Positions 35,922-45,509 are shown, counted from the first letter of the stretch. The stretch: 58,442 nucleotides of DNA from Cardiobacteriaceae bacterium TAE3-ERU3 (GCA_019218315.1 JAHUUI010000003.1:1-58442), one strand, 5' to 3'. The notes: generated by a model not told the origin, from the sequence alone. Made by a program: numbers and translations.

Positions 35922-36853
35922 GATCGCCTCCTGGCATTTCGACTTAAAAGTCGACCGCTTTCTTTGAACGGATAGATTAGTATTTTTGATATAGTATCAT
36001 ATTTTTGGTGTTGTCCTCGCCCTAAGCCCAAAGCCATTGTGCTTTCAACTTCGTGATTACACCTGAGGCTACCAAACATCCAATCCCAAATGGCCAAATA
36101 ACCACCAAAATTATGATGCATATGCCGAGTACTATGGTGTATTTGATGCTGTGCTGGTGAAATAAAAATATGTTCCAAGCAACGGCCATATGACAAACGA
36201 ACTGGTGAATGCCTTAAATTTGCACCTAAAGCTGAAAACAGTACCGCGAATCCATTTACGCCCAAAATAGTAAATAAATTAAATCGAGCACCAAATAAAA
36301 CAACAAATATACCCGTGACAAAACCAGCACTGATAGCATAGCGTAAGCCGAATAAGATATTTTCTACTGGGTGCACGCGATAAAAACTCAGTGGATTCAG
36401 GATTTCAGGTGAGTGATGCACTTTGTGAAATGCCCACAAAAAGCGATTTGTATGTAGCCAGCGATGTAACCAATAACGCGTAAAGTCGCTGAAAACAAAA
36501 AGCGATACCGTATAGAGAAAAACGATCCATTCATAGGCAAGTGGATATGATATTGGCTTAATCCAACCTGTTCCCAGATGGTAAACAAACATAGTAACTG
36601 CTTGTACCGAAAGGATTAATGGTGCAATCACAAAAACCTTAATCAGCCAGCTAACAAAAAAATATTTCACATCCAGTGTCGTATCTTTATGCCGAATCCA
36701 CTGTTTTAGCGCGCCATAACTTGGCAGGCGTTTTTGCTGTATCAGTGTCAACACCAAGGCCAAGATTATCGAGGTAAGTAAATAACCCCAAAATAACCGT
36801 TCACCAGGATCGAGCAAATAAGACAATGGCCCTCTATTCACAACTTTTACCAC
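35867..36853 (-). CDS. Fatty acid hydroxylase / sterol desaturase-family membrane protein
   Basis: A membrane di-iron oxygenase-like protein of about 328 residues. Four or more hydrophobic segments surround the three histidine boxes, HRWLH, HKVHH and HQIHH (about residues 130-134, 143-147 and 236-240 from the chosen start), with HMHH just after; the boxes bind two irons. Known members hydroxylate or desaturate lipids. The start is uncertain: there is no ATG near the N-terminus, and GTG at 36853 or 36841 or TTG at 36874 are possible. The last ~18 residues (rich in Ser/Lys/Arg) overlap the start of the peroxidase gene by 55 bases, an unusually long overlap. The natural substrate is unknown. Confidence 0.8.
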   Translation of the reverse strand: MVKVVNRGPLSYLLDPGERLFWGYLLTSIILALVLTLIQQKRLPSYGALKQWIRHKDTTLDVKYFFVSWLIKVFVIAPLILSVQAVTMFVYHLGTGWIKPISYPLAYEWIVFLYTVSLFVFSDFTRYWLHRWLHTNRFLWAFHKVHHSPEILNPLSFYRVHPVENILFGLRYAISAGFVTGIFVVLFGARFNLFTILGVNGFAVLFSALGANLRHSPVRLSYGRCLEHIFISPAQHQIHHSTRHMHHNFGGYLAIWDWMFGSLRCNHEVESTMALGLGRGQHQKYDTISKILIYPFKESGRLLSRNARRRSCKKSSPSSSSHTVAPPR

Positions 36854-36961
36854 TGAAATTACAGTTCCACACAAAGATTATATATTCCATCTTTGCATTT
36901 ATCATGACCAATTTGGGTAAATGCAGCTCAATGACGTGAAAGACAATACCAACGCATCTCA

Positions 36962-38482
36962 TCATAATGCCTCCAAAAAGGTCAGCAAGGCTTCTCGTTG
37001 CACACGATCGAGAGCCATAAAGCGTTGTTTGACCTGATCAGCTTCACCCCCATGCCACAAAATGGCTTCCAAAGGATCTGCAGCGCGCGCATCATGAAGA
37101 AATCTTTGTTTTTGTCTAACCCGAGCACCTACGCCCCACAGTGGTGCTGTTCTCCATTCAGTTGTTTGTGCCAAGTATTCTGGTCGTCCATCTGCCAGTT
37201 CTTCACCCATATCATGCAATAAAAAATCACTATACGGAGCAAATTTAATACCATCTTTTGTGGTCAACTGTGCACGATGGCAACTACTGCAGCCTATAGA
37301 TGTAAATAAACTGTATCCTTGTTTTGCCTGCTCACTAAATGTCACAGGATGTGGTGCTTTAAAAGAAGTGACATAAAAAGCAATAGCGTCTAAGCGCTGT
37401 TGTGGTAAATCCAATATTCCAAAAGCTGTAGGCCGTCCTCGTGGAGCATCAAGACAATCAGTCTGTGCGGGGGTACAAAGTTCTTCAGGAAATAAAGGGT
37501 TTGTAAGCCCCATATCATGAGCAGCAGCATCTGCTGTTTGCTGAACAACTGTAGGCTGCGATGCTTTCCAACCATATTTTCCTAAACGCATCTCTTGTGC
37601 TGCGATATCATAAACCCAATTAGGACGACCAGAGATACCATCCCCATCAACATCATCAGGATCTGCATAGGCTAAAATAACCTCTGGATCGGTCTTGCTG
37701 ATTAAATTCATACCAGCAAGTGCCGGAGCCTGACGCAGTGCAAATTGAGTTTCCGTATCCAATGGCCCATAATTCATATTCTCGAGATAAGGTTCAAAAA
37801 AAGTGAGTTCCTTTATCTCTCCATCAGGAAACGTAACAATCTTCTTATGGTGCTTCAGCCTGGTTAGTGCTTCTGGCGCTACTTTACCATTGCCATTAAT
37901 CGCAACCTGTCGGCCATACACAGGATCACCATAATTAATGAGAGACTCTTTTTCACGCTGACCTTGCTTGGCTGGTTGAGCCAATTTAAATGTCAACGCT
38001 CTCAATGGTTGGCCATTATCAGCTAAGGCAATACCCGCACCATTATCTACGTGGCAGCTTGTACATGTATTTGCATTAAAAAGAGGCCCCAAACCATCTC
38101 TGGCTGTTGTTGCGCTTGGCGCCACAACCCAGGGAACAGAGAAGAAAGATCGCCCCAGGATGAATTGATCAAGATCGGCATCGTCCAGCCCATCCAATTT
38201 TTGCTTAAATGGTTGTTGATGGGAAGCGTCTATAAAATAATCATCTCGAAATATCACTACATCAGATTCTTGCTCTAACTCAGATTCTGACGATTGCACT
38301 ACGCTGGATGCATAGGTAATATTTAATAAAAGAACACACAAGCACGCCAGTGAAAAACACAATATTTTTCCGATACTAAATAGCAGATCGCCCCGACTGC
38401 GTACAGTCGAGGCGATTTGTAGCGATCTATGTCGCGCCACTTTAGATCTTGGTTTCTTCAGGATCTGTGACATCGTCTTCAT
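36962..38482 (-). CDS. Di-haem oxidoreductase (DUF1111/DiOX family)
   Basis: A 506-residue exported di-haem protein with haem sites CTSCH (140-144) and CSSCH (398-402). LGPLFNANTCTSCHVDNGAG, DGDGISGRPNWV and GRPTAFGILDLP match the DUF1111 thiol-oxidoreductase-like family. A hydrophobic segment at about 37-58 (ILCFSLACLCVLLLNITYA) is the signal peptide or anchor; the preceding 36 basic residues are long for a signal, so the true start may lie further in. As annotated, the gene overlaps the imelysin gene by 41 bases. DUF1111 genes often stand next to imelysin genes, and a role in handling iron or its ligand is inferred. Confidence 0.85.
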   Translation of the reverse strand: MKTMSQILKKPRSKVARHRSLQIASTVRSRGDLLFSIGKILCFSLACLCVLLLNITYASSVVQSSESELEQESDVVIFRDDYFIDASHQQPFKQKLDGLDDADLDQFILGRSFFSVPWVVAPSATTARDGLGPLFNANTCTSCHVDNGAGIALADNGQPLRALTFKLAQPAKQGQREKESLINYGDPVYGRQVAINGNGKVAPEALTRLKHHKKIVTFPDGEIKELTFFEPYLENMNYGPLDTETQFALRQAPALAGMNLISKTDPEVILAYADPDDVDGDGISGRPNWVYDIAAQEMRLGKYGWKASQPTVVQQTADAAAHDMGLTNPLFPEELCTPAQTDCLDAPRGRPTAFGILDLPQQRLDAIAFYVTSFKAPHPVTFSEQAKQGYSLFTSIGCSSCHRAQLTTKDGIKFAPYSDFLLHDMGEELADGRPEYLAQTTEWRTAPLWGVGARVRQKQRFLHDARAADPLEAILWHGGEADQVKQRFMALDRVQREALLTFLEAL

Positions 38483-39767
38483 TCAAAGACACATCAAACG
38501 CTTGTGCAACCAATACCATCTTGTCGCCTAGCTTACGCAACTGGTTCTTAAGTGCAACAATGTTATTAACGCTTTCTTCATTTTGCGGTGCGATCTGATG
38601 GTCAAAGTGCATAGTGCTCTCAGCCAATTCATTGACTTTAGCAATACGCGCTTCAATATCATCCATCAAAGCCGTGACTTCTTTTTGATCCGCTTCAGAA
38701 AGTGCATCAAATGGTGATGGACCAACTTCTTTATTGAGATACTTGCCCATCAAGACATTCTTGAATCCAGCATAGTTTTGAGCAATATCACGGTGAGTAT
38801 TGTCAGAGAAGCAGCTGTGCTCATCTTCTTCACTTGGTGTAAGAACAGCTACAGCAATACGCTCATTAGCTAATTCTGACTTGATGAATGTACCCATACC
38901 AGCAAAGATATTGCGCAGAGCTTCTTCTGGAGCAATATTCTTATCTGCATTGTCACCTTGTAACTCACCCAACAAAGCTGCGCGGTAAAGACCAGTATTG
39001 CCTTCTATTTTATCAGCCCATGCACTGCTGACAGTTTCAAGATCTTGAACCAGCTTGTCAGCAGCTGCATTGAGATAATCGAGACGACGTTGTGCAAACT
39101 CATCTTCAGTAAAGTCAGTCAGTGGACGCTGACCTGCAACCAATGCACCATGAGTCACATTATCTTCAATGAAGTTCGCATAATCCTGATCCTGACCCCA
39201 CAACAAGAATTCAATGGCGTGGTAACCAGAAGTTACGTTAGCTTCCCCACCATTTTCATTCAGCGCTGTAATTGTATCAACATCAATCACGTCAATATTG
39301 ACCGCTTCAGGCTCTTCTCCACCAGGCGTGAACTCACCAGTAGAATCAATGATGTTATCGCCAGTTTTATTGCCATCAGCATCAATAGTGTAATCAATCA
39401 GATTTTCATCAAGTGGCCATGCATTGATCTGACCTTCCAGTGCACCGTATGCCTCAGCAACCCAGCCTTCTTCAGCATCAATAGGGCCTTCTGAAAGACG
39501 GAAAATTTCAGTTTCACCATAGCTCTCACGAGAATTCAGCCAAGACTGCTTAGCTTCATTTAACGTTTGCTCTGTAGGAGACTGAGTAAAAGCGTGGATA
39601 GCTTTTTGTAATGCTTTAGCGTCTTTAAGCGCATCAGTATAGTTTTCTTGGGCGATTTCAGCATAAGTATTAAGTACAGCTGAAGGCTCTACCTTTGCGA
39701 ATACAGAACCAGTAGCAAAACCAATAGCTGCGACTAGCGCAATGCGTTGGAATGTTTTCTTCATCAT
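38442..39767 (-). CDS. Imelysin-family iron-regulated periplasmic protein (IrpA/ICMP-like)
   Basis: A 441-residue exported protein: the signal peptide runs to VFA (about residue 24), and the mature domain is the imelysin-like all-helical two-repeat fold. The diagnostic GxHxxE motif is present as GYHAIE (G181, H183, E186). SWLNSRESYGETEIFRLSEGPID (about 75-97) is also typical. Related IrpA and EfeO-type proteins act in iron uptake or are induced by iron limitation. I chose the ATG at 39767, preceded by AGGAAAGG; the adjacent ATG at 39764 is equally possible. It is the first gene of the four-gene group, and no convincing Fur box was found upstream. Confidence 0.88.
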   Translation of the reverse strand: MMKKTFQRIALVAAIGFATGSVFAKVEPSAVLNTYAEIAQENYTDALKDAKALQKAIHAFTQSPTEQTLNEAKQSWLNSRESYGETEIFRLSEGPIDAEEGWVAEAYGALEGQINAWPLDENLIDYTIDADGNKTGDNIIDSTGEFTPGGEEPEAVNIDVIDVDTITALNENGGEANVTSGYHAIEFLLWGQDQDYANFIEDNVTHGALVAGQRPLTDFTEDEFAQRRLDYLNAAADKLVQDLETVSSAWADKIEGNTGLYRAALLGELQGDNADKNIAPEEALRNIFAGMGTFIKSELANERIAVAVLTPSEEDEHSCFSDNTHRDIAQNYAGFKNVLMGKYLNKEVGPSPFDALSEADQKEVTALMDDIEARIAKVNELAESTMHFDHQIAPQNEESVNNIVALKNQLRKLGDKMVLVAQAFDVSLNEDDVTDPEETKI

Positions 39768-39886
39768 TCTTACCTTTCCTTTAGTTAACATTGGCGACAT
39801 TATGCACTATAGAAACAGTAAACTCAATTTTAATGGGAATGTTTATTGTTTATGGGGCACAAATAACACTTATTTCATTGACTACT

Positions 39887-41317
39887 TTATGGCTTCAACG
39901 ATTGCAAGAGTAACTCGCTGACTGACTTTGGATTTGCTTGGCCTTTAGATCGTTTCAGAACTTGTCCTACAAAAAAACCAAGCATTTTCTCTTGTCCATT
40001 ACGATAGGCCTCAACTTGTGCTGGATTACTCTTTAGAACTTCTTCTACCCATAACTGAAGCTGACCATCGTCATTAACTTGCTTTAACCCATGCTGCTCT
40101 ATCAGTTCATCAACGCTACAAGTCTGCGCCCACATCAAAGGAAGTAGTTTTTTTCCACTACTCGCTGAAATAGTACCATCCTGGACACGCTGCAATAATG
40201 TTGCAAGCACATCGCTATCTATAGGAGAGGCATCAATGGTGGTCTGTTGTTCTTTAAGCAAGCGTGCTAACTCACCTTGAATCCAATTTGCAGCCAATCT
40301 ACCATCATTGATCTTATTAGTCAGCGCATCAAAGTAATCAGCTGTTTTAACGTCTTGAACAAGATATTGCGCACTTTCAGCATCGAGTCCATGCTCCTTC
40401 ATCAAGCGCTCTTTACGTGCATTAGGCAATTCGGGCATTTTGCGGAAAATATCCTCAAGAAATTCCTCAGTTAGGTCAAGAGGTAGCAGATCAGGGTCAG
40501 GGAAGTAGCGATAATCGTTTGCTTCTTCTTTTGTCCGCATTGTGCGTGTTTCCTGTTTTTCTGCATCATACAGCCGAGTTTCCTGTTCAACACGTCCACC
40601 AGCATCCATTACATCACTTTGACGTTCTATTTCGATATTTATCGCTTGTTCTACAAAACGGAATGAGTTGATATTTTTTAGTTCGACACGTGAATTGAGT
40701 TCACTACTTCCCTTTTCGCGTAACGATACGTTTGCATCACATCGAAATGAACCCTCCTGCATATTTCCATCACTAATACCTAAATAACGTACAAGCTGGT
40801 GAATGTGGCGCATAAAAGCAACTGCTTCTTTAGCACTGCGCATGTCGGGTTCTGATACCAACTCAATCAAGGGCACACCAGCGCGATTCAGGTCTATTCC
40901 GGTACGATCTGAAAAAATATCATGGACAGACTTCCCTGCATCCTCCTCAAGCTGTCCTCGATTAATCCGGACAACTCTTTCTACGCCATCTACTTCGAGC
41001 CTCACTTCACCACCTTGAATAATGGCATCATCAAGCTGACTGATTTGATAGCCTTTTGGCAAGTCAGGATAGAAATAGTTTTTCCGCATAAAAAAAGCAT
41101 GAGGATTTATATGTGCACCAATAGCACGACCAAACTGTGCTGCATAGCAAACAGCCTGTTCATTTAAAACTGGCAAAACACCTGGGTAACCTAGATCAAG
41201 TTCATTTGAATTTTCATTAGCTTCCTGCCCAAAGTGATTAGGCGAAGAAGAAAATAATTTACTGTTAGTGTCTAGCTGAATATGCAATTCCAGCCCAATT
41301 ACGGGTTCATAGCGCAT
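39887..41317 (-). CDS. gatB: Aspartyl/glutamyl-tRNA amidotransferase subunit B
   Basis: A 476-residue protein with the GatB N-terminus MRYEPVIGLELHIQLDTNSKLF, the LFSSSPNHFG stretch, the YFYPDLPKGYQISQ motif (about 80-93) and the C-terminal YqeY-like tail (SGKKLLPLM, KRSKGQANPKSVSELL). With GatC and GatA it converts Glu-tRNA-Gln or Asp-tRNA-Asn to the amide form. The ATG at 41317 has GAGG upstream and gives the standard N-terminus. Unusually, gatC and gatA are not adjacent; they may be elsewhere. It is separated from pilQ by a terminator and so has its own promoter. Confidence 0.94.
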   Translation of the reverse strand: MRYEPVIGLELHIQLDTNSKLFSSSPNHFGQEANENSNELDLGYPGVLPVLNEQAVCYAAQFGRAIGAHINPHAFFMRKNYFYPDLPKGYQISQLDDAIIQGGEVRLEVDGVERVVRINRGQLEEDAGKSVHDIFSDRTGIDLNRAGVPLIELVSEPDMRSAKEAVAFMRHIHQLVRYLGISDGNMQEGSFRCDANVSLREKGSSELNSRVELKNINSFRFVEQAINIEIERQSDVMDAGGRVEQETRLYDAEKQETRTMRTKEEANDYRYFPDPDLLPLDLTEEFLEDIFRKMPELPNARKERLMKEHGLDAESAQYLVQDVKTADYFDALTNKINDGRLAANWIQGELARLLKEQQTTIDASPIDSDVLATLLQRVQDGTISASSGKKLLPLMWAQTCSVDELIEQHGLKQVNDDGQLQLWVEEVLKSNPAQVEAYRNGQEKMLGFFVGQVLKRSKGQANPKSVSELLLQSLKP

Positions 41318-41329
41318 GGTTATCCTCAC

Positions 41330-41355
41330 AAAATAAAGCCCCACAAAGTGGGGCT
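41330..41355 (-). terminator. Terminator of the pil operon
   Basis: On the minus strand AGCCCCAC and GTGGGGCT form an 8-bp perfect stem with a TTT loop, followed by TTATTTT. It lies 27 bases after the pilQ stop and close to the gatB start. Confidence 0.85.
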
Positions 41356-41381
41356 GAAAATAAGATTATATGAATCAAAAT

Positions 41382-43712
41382 TTAGTTACGCAAGTTACTG
41401 AACTTATCATAATCCGATAAATTGTTATCGATAATTCTTGGTGTTACAAAGATCAAAAGCTCACTTTTGTTGTATCGCTTATTCGTAGTTTTGAAAGCAT
41501 TACCAATTATAGGTAAATCTCCTAAAAGTGGTACTTTGTTAGTACTCAAACTCTGCTCTTGTTGATATACACCACCTAAAACAATTGTTTCACCATTATC
41601 AACTAACACATTGGTTTCCAGATGATTTGTTGTTATACCAACATTACCAGCTGTAGATCTAATTGAAGGATCAGGCTTATCATTTGTCACATTCAACAAT
41701 AGATCTACCCTATTATCCGGTGCAATTCTTGGTGTAACATCTAACGAAAGCTCAGCATTTTGAAACTGAACCTGAGTCCCATCCCCCGACACTGTTTCAT
41801 AAGGAATTTGTTGCCCTGAAGCAATACGAGCTTGCTTCCCATCTTGAGTAACAACCCTTGGACTAGAAATAATTTCTGCTTTCCCTTCTGTTTGCAAGGC
41901 TGAAAGTTCCAAATCAACAAGAAAATCTGCGCCAAGGATAGCAAGTCCATAACTACTACCAGCCACAGGCATATTAACTCCAAGCCTATTTGACAAGCCA
42001 GGGATTTCAATAGTGGCATCCTTACCTTTGGCACTATCAACTATAGCATTATGAACACTCTCACCCAAGCCATATGCGCCTTCAGAGCTACCACTACCGC
42101 TTATCAAACGACCATTTTTGGAATTAAAAAAAGTCAAACCAAATCTTGCTCCCAGATCTCGTGTAAAGTTATCTGTTGTTAGAACCAGCCTTGCATCAAC
42201 TAAAACTTGACGCACTGGCTCATCTAATTTCGCTATAAGGTCTCTTGCCGCTTGCAACTTACTAGGAATATCACTAATCAATAAAGTATTAGTTCTTTTA
42301 TCAACACTTACTGTTCCCTTGGCCGACAAAATGGAATCCTGTACAAAAGAAGCTCTATCACCACTACCTCTGGCCCGAGCACCTTCTAATATAGTTGCAA
42401 TTTCTGCAGCGTTAGCATATTTAATCTGAATTAATTCAGTTCTAGCAGGTACAAGCTGATCACGCTCCTGAATGACTTTGAGAGCATTTAATTCACGCTG
42501 ATCTAATTCAGATGCTGGTGCAATATAAATGACTGAGCCATTTTCACGCATACCAAGACCTTTGGTCTTAAGAATAATATCTAGCGCTTGATCCCAAGGT
42601 ACACTATCAAGTCGAAGAGTAATATTCCCCGTGACTGCATCACTGACAACAATGTTGTTATTTGTAAACTCTGCAATAATCTGCAAGACAGCTCTAACTT
42701 CAATATCTTGGAAATTCAAAGACAGAGGAGCACCACGATAGCGCTTTGTTGGACTAAAACCTTGCAGTTCGTCTACTTGTTTTTGCAAGCTATTATCTGA
42801 AACCTCAGGTTTTACTTCAATTGTGTAGACATCACCATTTTGGTAAGAAGCGTATTCAAATGCAATATTACGCTTAATATTCAATACCAACTCTGTACCT
42901 CGTGCTGATCGATAAATATCTATATTATCGACTGGTGTAGCATAAGATCCCACTTCCATTCGCTTTTGATCAGCCTTTGTTACATAAAAACCATCTAAAT
43001 AAGCAATGACTTTGTTCCCATCTTGTCGAACATTTACATTACTGATAGATTTAGGTAACGCAAAAGATAACAAGCCTACTCCACCTTTTTTTTGTGTATA
43101 TACAGGATCAAGTACAGCTTGCTGTAGAGGGGATGTAGGAACTCCCCTAGCAACTTGATCATTGGTAGCTATTTCGGGCTGTCTAATTAAAGTTGGAGTC
43201 ACGTCGGTAGTTTGATTAATAAGTGTTTTACTAACTTGACTTGATTTTGTACCTTGCCCCCCCTCCCTAGAAAAGCTATTAAATAATGCGCCACTATTGT
43301 GGGAGATCGATCCTGATTTATTTTCTGGTACAGATGCTACTGTATCAACTCGACCAATATCATCAAAAGTCAATACAATATCGCGGCCGCGACTTTGAAT
43401 ATTGTAGTTTCTTGCTGCAACTAAGTTTACAACTACCCTTGTTCTTCCTTCTCCTTCAATCACATCGACATCATATATTCCATTAGCTGCAATATTAATT
43501 TCTCGCTCTTTGAGGGAAGAATCAGTTTCTGCAAAATCTAAAACAATCGCATACGGATTAGCAGTAGTAAACGCTCTAGGCATTTTACCGACATTTTCAA
43601 ACACCAGTTCATACTTACCATTTTGTGTAAAACCCGAAGAGACACCATTAATTGATGCCGCATACACATTACACTGCAATGCAATTAAAAATCCTAAACT
43701 TAATTTTTTCAT
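41382..43712 (-). CDS. pilQ: Type IV pilus outer-membrane secretin PilQ
   Basis: A 776-residue exported protein. The signal peptide (MKKLSLGFLIALQCNVYA) is followed by two AMIN peptidoglycan-binding domains (about 20-130 and 200-305), a short STN/N0 domain (about 345-410), N1 with the TNTLLISDIPSKL region (about 470-490) and the secretin barrel, with GSSYGLAILGADFLVDLELSALQTEGKAEIIS and the C-terminal VLGGVYQQEQS...KVPLLGDLPIIGNAFK signature. It forms the oligomeric outer-membrane gate of the pilus. It is the last gene of pilMNOPQ and is followed by a terminator. The gene is visibly more AT-rich than the flanking metabolic genes. Confidence 0.95.
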   Translation of the reverse strand: MKKLSLGFLIALQCNVYAASINGVSSGFTQNGKYELVFENVGKMPRAFTTANPYAIVLDFAETDSSLKEREINIAANGIYDVDVIEGEGRTRVVVNLVAARNYNIQSRGRDIVLTFDDIGRVDTVASVPENKSGSISHNSGALFNSFSREGGQGTKSSQVSKTLINQTTDVTPTLIRQPEIATNDQVARGVPTSPLQQAVLDPVYTQKKGGVGLLSFALPKSISNVNVRQDGNKVIAYLDGFYVTKADQKRMEVGSYATPVDNIDIYRSARGTELVLNIKRNIAFEYASYQNGDVYTIEVKPEVSDNSLQKQVDELQGFSPTKRYRGAPLSLNFQDIEVRAVLQIIAEFTNNNIVVSDAVTGNITLRLDSVPWDQALDIILKTKGLGMRENGSVIYIAPASELDQRELNALKVIQERDQLVPARTELIQIKYANAAEIATILEGARARGSGDRASFVQDSILSAKGTVSVDKRTNTLLISDIPSKLQAARDLIAKLDEPVRQVLVDARLVLTTDNFTRDLGARFGLTFFNSKNGRLISGSGSSEGAYGLGESVHNAIVDSAKGKDATIEIPGLSNRLGVNMPVAGSSYGLAILGADFLVDLELSALQTEGKAEIISSPRVVTQDGKQARIASGQQIPYETVSGDGTQVQFQNAELSLDVTPRIAPDNRVDLLLNVTNDKPDPSIRSTAGNVGITTNHLETNVLVDNGETIVLGGVYQQEQSLSTNKVPLLGDLPIIGNAFKTTNKRYNKSELLIFVTPRIIDNNLSDYDKFSNLRN

Positions 43713-43721
43713 TTGAGTAAC

Positions 43722-44309
43722 CTAGTTCCTTATGAGCGGTAATGACGCATTACGATTCTGCCATCCCTGTGCAGTACGATACTTTTCTTGAATAATCATT
43801 ACTTCGCGGTTTATCGCGATAATCAAGCCATTTTGCCGACCGATATATTCTCCAACAGCTGCATTAACGATACCAGAATCAGGTGTCATAATCAGAGCTA
43901 TTTTACCCTTAGTTGGGCTTGATAATGTACCTGTCATTGCCAGCTGATCTAAACTATAATTTTCTAGAAAAAAAGGAGCATGTGGTGCAGGTGGACCATC
44001 GCCACACTCATCCCCTTCGCAAGAATCAGAATTTTCTGCAGATTGTATTCTCCCGACTTCTTCTACGAATGCCTTAACACTAAAAGGGTCACTATCATCG
44101 CTTACAAAGTGATAAGGCTTATATTCAGACAACTCTTTACTTTCAAAGCCAGTTATTTCTACGCTAGGTAAGGTTGTCTTCTGTATGTCACTTATTACAT
44201 TTTGAGTTTTTTCGTATACATTTTCTTTAACAAAGAAATCAGTGAAACCCGTGCTAAGAGTAAAAATACACATAACTACCATGAAAGATTGCGGTTGACA
44301 CTTATTCAT
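43722..44309 (-). CDS. pilP: Type IV pilus inner-membrane alignment protein PilP
   Basis: A 195-residue protein with an N-terminal hydrophobic segment (about 8-22), a disordered linker and a C-terminal HR-type beta domain (about 105-195). FFLENYSLDQLAMTGTLSS and GKIALIMTPDSGIVNAAVGEYIGRQNG are the PilP signatures. It links the PilMNO platform to PilQ. A canonical lipobox is not obvious: Cys14 follows VVM rather than a small residue, so it may be an anchor rather than a lipoprotein. The start overlaps the pilO stop (ATGA). Confidence 0.88.
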   Translation of the reverse strand: MNKCQPQSFMVVMCIFTLSTGFTDFFVKENVYEKTQNVISDIQKTTLPSVEITGFESKELSEYKPYHFVSDDSDPFSVKAFVEEVGRIQSAENSDSCEGDECGDGPPAPHAPFFLENYSLDQLAMTGTLSSPTKGKIALIMTPDSGIVNAAVGEYIGRQNGLIIAINREVMIIQEKYRTAQGWQNRNASLPLIRN

Positions 44310-44926
44310 CGCTTGCCACCTTCGGTCTCTCCAACCAATTTACTAATATCTTGGTTATAAATATAGGTTTCAAGATCACTAGAAATCTTAAGCTGATCGA
44401 CATTTTGACTAGCAATTCCTATATCGAAGCGCCGGACATTCAAAATCCTAGGCAATTCACCAATAGATTCCACGAAATGTGCAAAATTAACAAAGTTTGT
44501 ATTTGTACTGAGTGATATAGGCTCAATATCATAATATTGTTTTACTATACTGGTTTCAGGCTTAAACTCAGAAAAATTTATTTCACTTTCATACGCTGCT
44601 TTATAAGTTTCATCGATTAGATTAGGCATCTCGGTTTCAGCAGGTAAAAACTCTAATAGAGAATAAAGTTTATCTGTTAATTCATTTTTTTTATCTTTGT
44701 ATAAAGGTAGATCCAAGCTAAATTGATACAATGTGCGGTAATCACCTTGCAACCGAATTATCTCACTACTATTATCACTTTGGGTTTGTATAAGTTCTTC
44801 TCTAAAGAAACGATTATAAAGAAACCACACAAGACCAGCCACCACCACCCAAACCAATATTTGGTAATAGATAGGCCATGTACCTGGATTACTCCGATCA
44901 AGCTGAGAAGGTTTAACGAGCTTCAT
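44306..44926 (-). CDS. pilO: Type IV pilus inner-membrane protein PilO
   Basis: A 206-residue bitopic protein with a transmembrane helix (about 21-40, YYQILVWVVVAGLVWFLYN), a coiled coil (about 45-100) and a C-terminal ferredoxin-like domain containing the PISLSTNTNFVNFAHFVESIGELPRI pattern. It pairs with PilN to form the alignment complex. The ATG at 44926 has a GGGGGAG ribosome-binding site a few bases upstream and overlaps the pilN end by 14 bases; a longer frame upstream is a pilN shadow. Confidence 0.9.
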   Translation of the reverse strand: MKLVKPSQLDRSNPGTWPIYYQILVWVVVAGLVWFLYNRFFREELIQTQSDNSSEIIRLQGDYRTLYQFSLDLPLYKDKKNELTDKLYSLLEFLPAETEMPNLIDETYKAAYESEINFSEFKPETSIVKQYYDIEPISLSTNTNFVNFAHFVESIGELPRILNVRRFDIGIASQNVDQLKISSDLETYIYNQDISKLVGETEGGKR

Positions 44927-45509
44927 CAACATCTCCCCCATAAGCTTTAAGACTTGCAGCGACATTAAAGGATTTTGTCTCTGAATTAGGATTAACCTCA
45001 TAACGCGCTGTAGACTTCGCAGTTTGAATACCACCACCACGAAGAGTTACTGTATTCAATAGCTCATTTGATTGCAATATCCGCATAAAATCAGCTACAC
45101 CAGCATCATTTTCGGCAACCCCTTCAATTTCAAGCTCTGCACCATCAAAAGAAATATGATTAAGAAAAACTTCTGACGGAGTATTTTTTGCCAGATAATC
45201 CATTATTTTCAATGCAGTGCCACGCTGAGATTGTAATAGTTCGATTGCTTGGATTTGTTTGTTTATTTCATCAATTAAAAGCTTAATACTATCAACTTGT
45301 TTTTTTGCTGACTGAAGCTGTGCAATCTGATTTTTCAAATAATCTTTAGTTTGCTCTTGCTCATCTATATAATTTTGTTCAACATAATAGTTAAGACCAA
45401 TAAAAGCTGCAGTCAACAAAAAGACACCCACCGTAACAGCTATAAAATTCTTTTTTTGCTTTTGACGTGCAACTTCACGCCAAGGCTGGAGGTTAAATCT
45501 AATAATCAT
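44913..45509 (-). CDS. pilN: Type IV pilus inner-membrane protein PilN
   Basis: A 198-residue bitopic protein that begins with the conserved FNLQPWREVARQKQKKNF motif (5-22), through which PilN binds the PilM groove. A transmembrane helix (about 25-42) and a coiled-coil (45-95) follow. The C-terminal ferredoxin-like domain carries VFLNHISFDGAELEIEGVA. The start shares one base with the pilM stop (TAATG), so the genes are tightly coupled. Confidence 0.92.
   Translation of the reverse strand: MIIRFNLQPWREVARQKQKKNFIAVTVGVFLLTAAFIGLNYYVEQNYIDEQEQTKDYLKNQIAQLQSAKKQVDSIKLLIDEINKQIQAIELLQSQRGTALKIMDYLAKNTPSEVFLNHISFDGAELEIEGVAENDAGVADFMRILQSNELLNTVTLRGGGIQTAKSTARYEVNPNSETKSFNVAASLKAYGGDVDEAR

Noticed and set aside
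39860-39876. AATAA...TTATT-type inverted repeat upstream of the imelysin gene as a Fur box
   Set aside because: The arms are short, AT-only and spaced by three bases, and do not match the GATAATGATAATC-type pattern well enough to call Fur.
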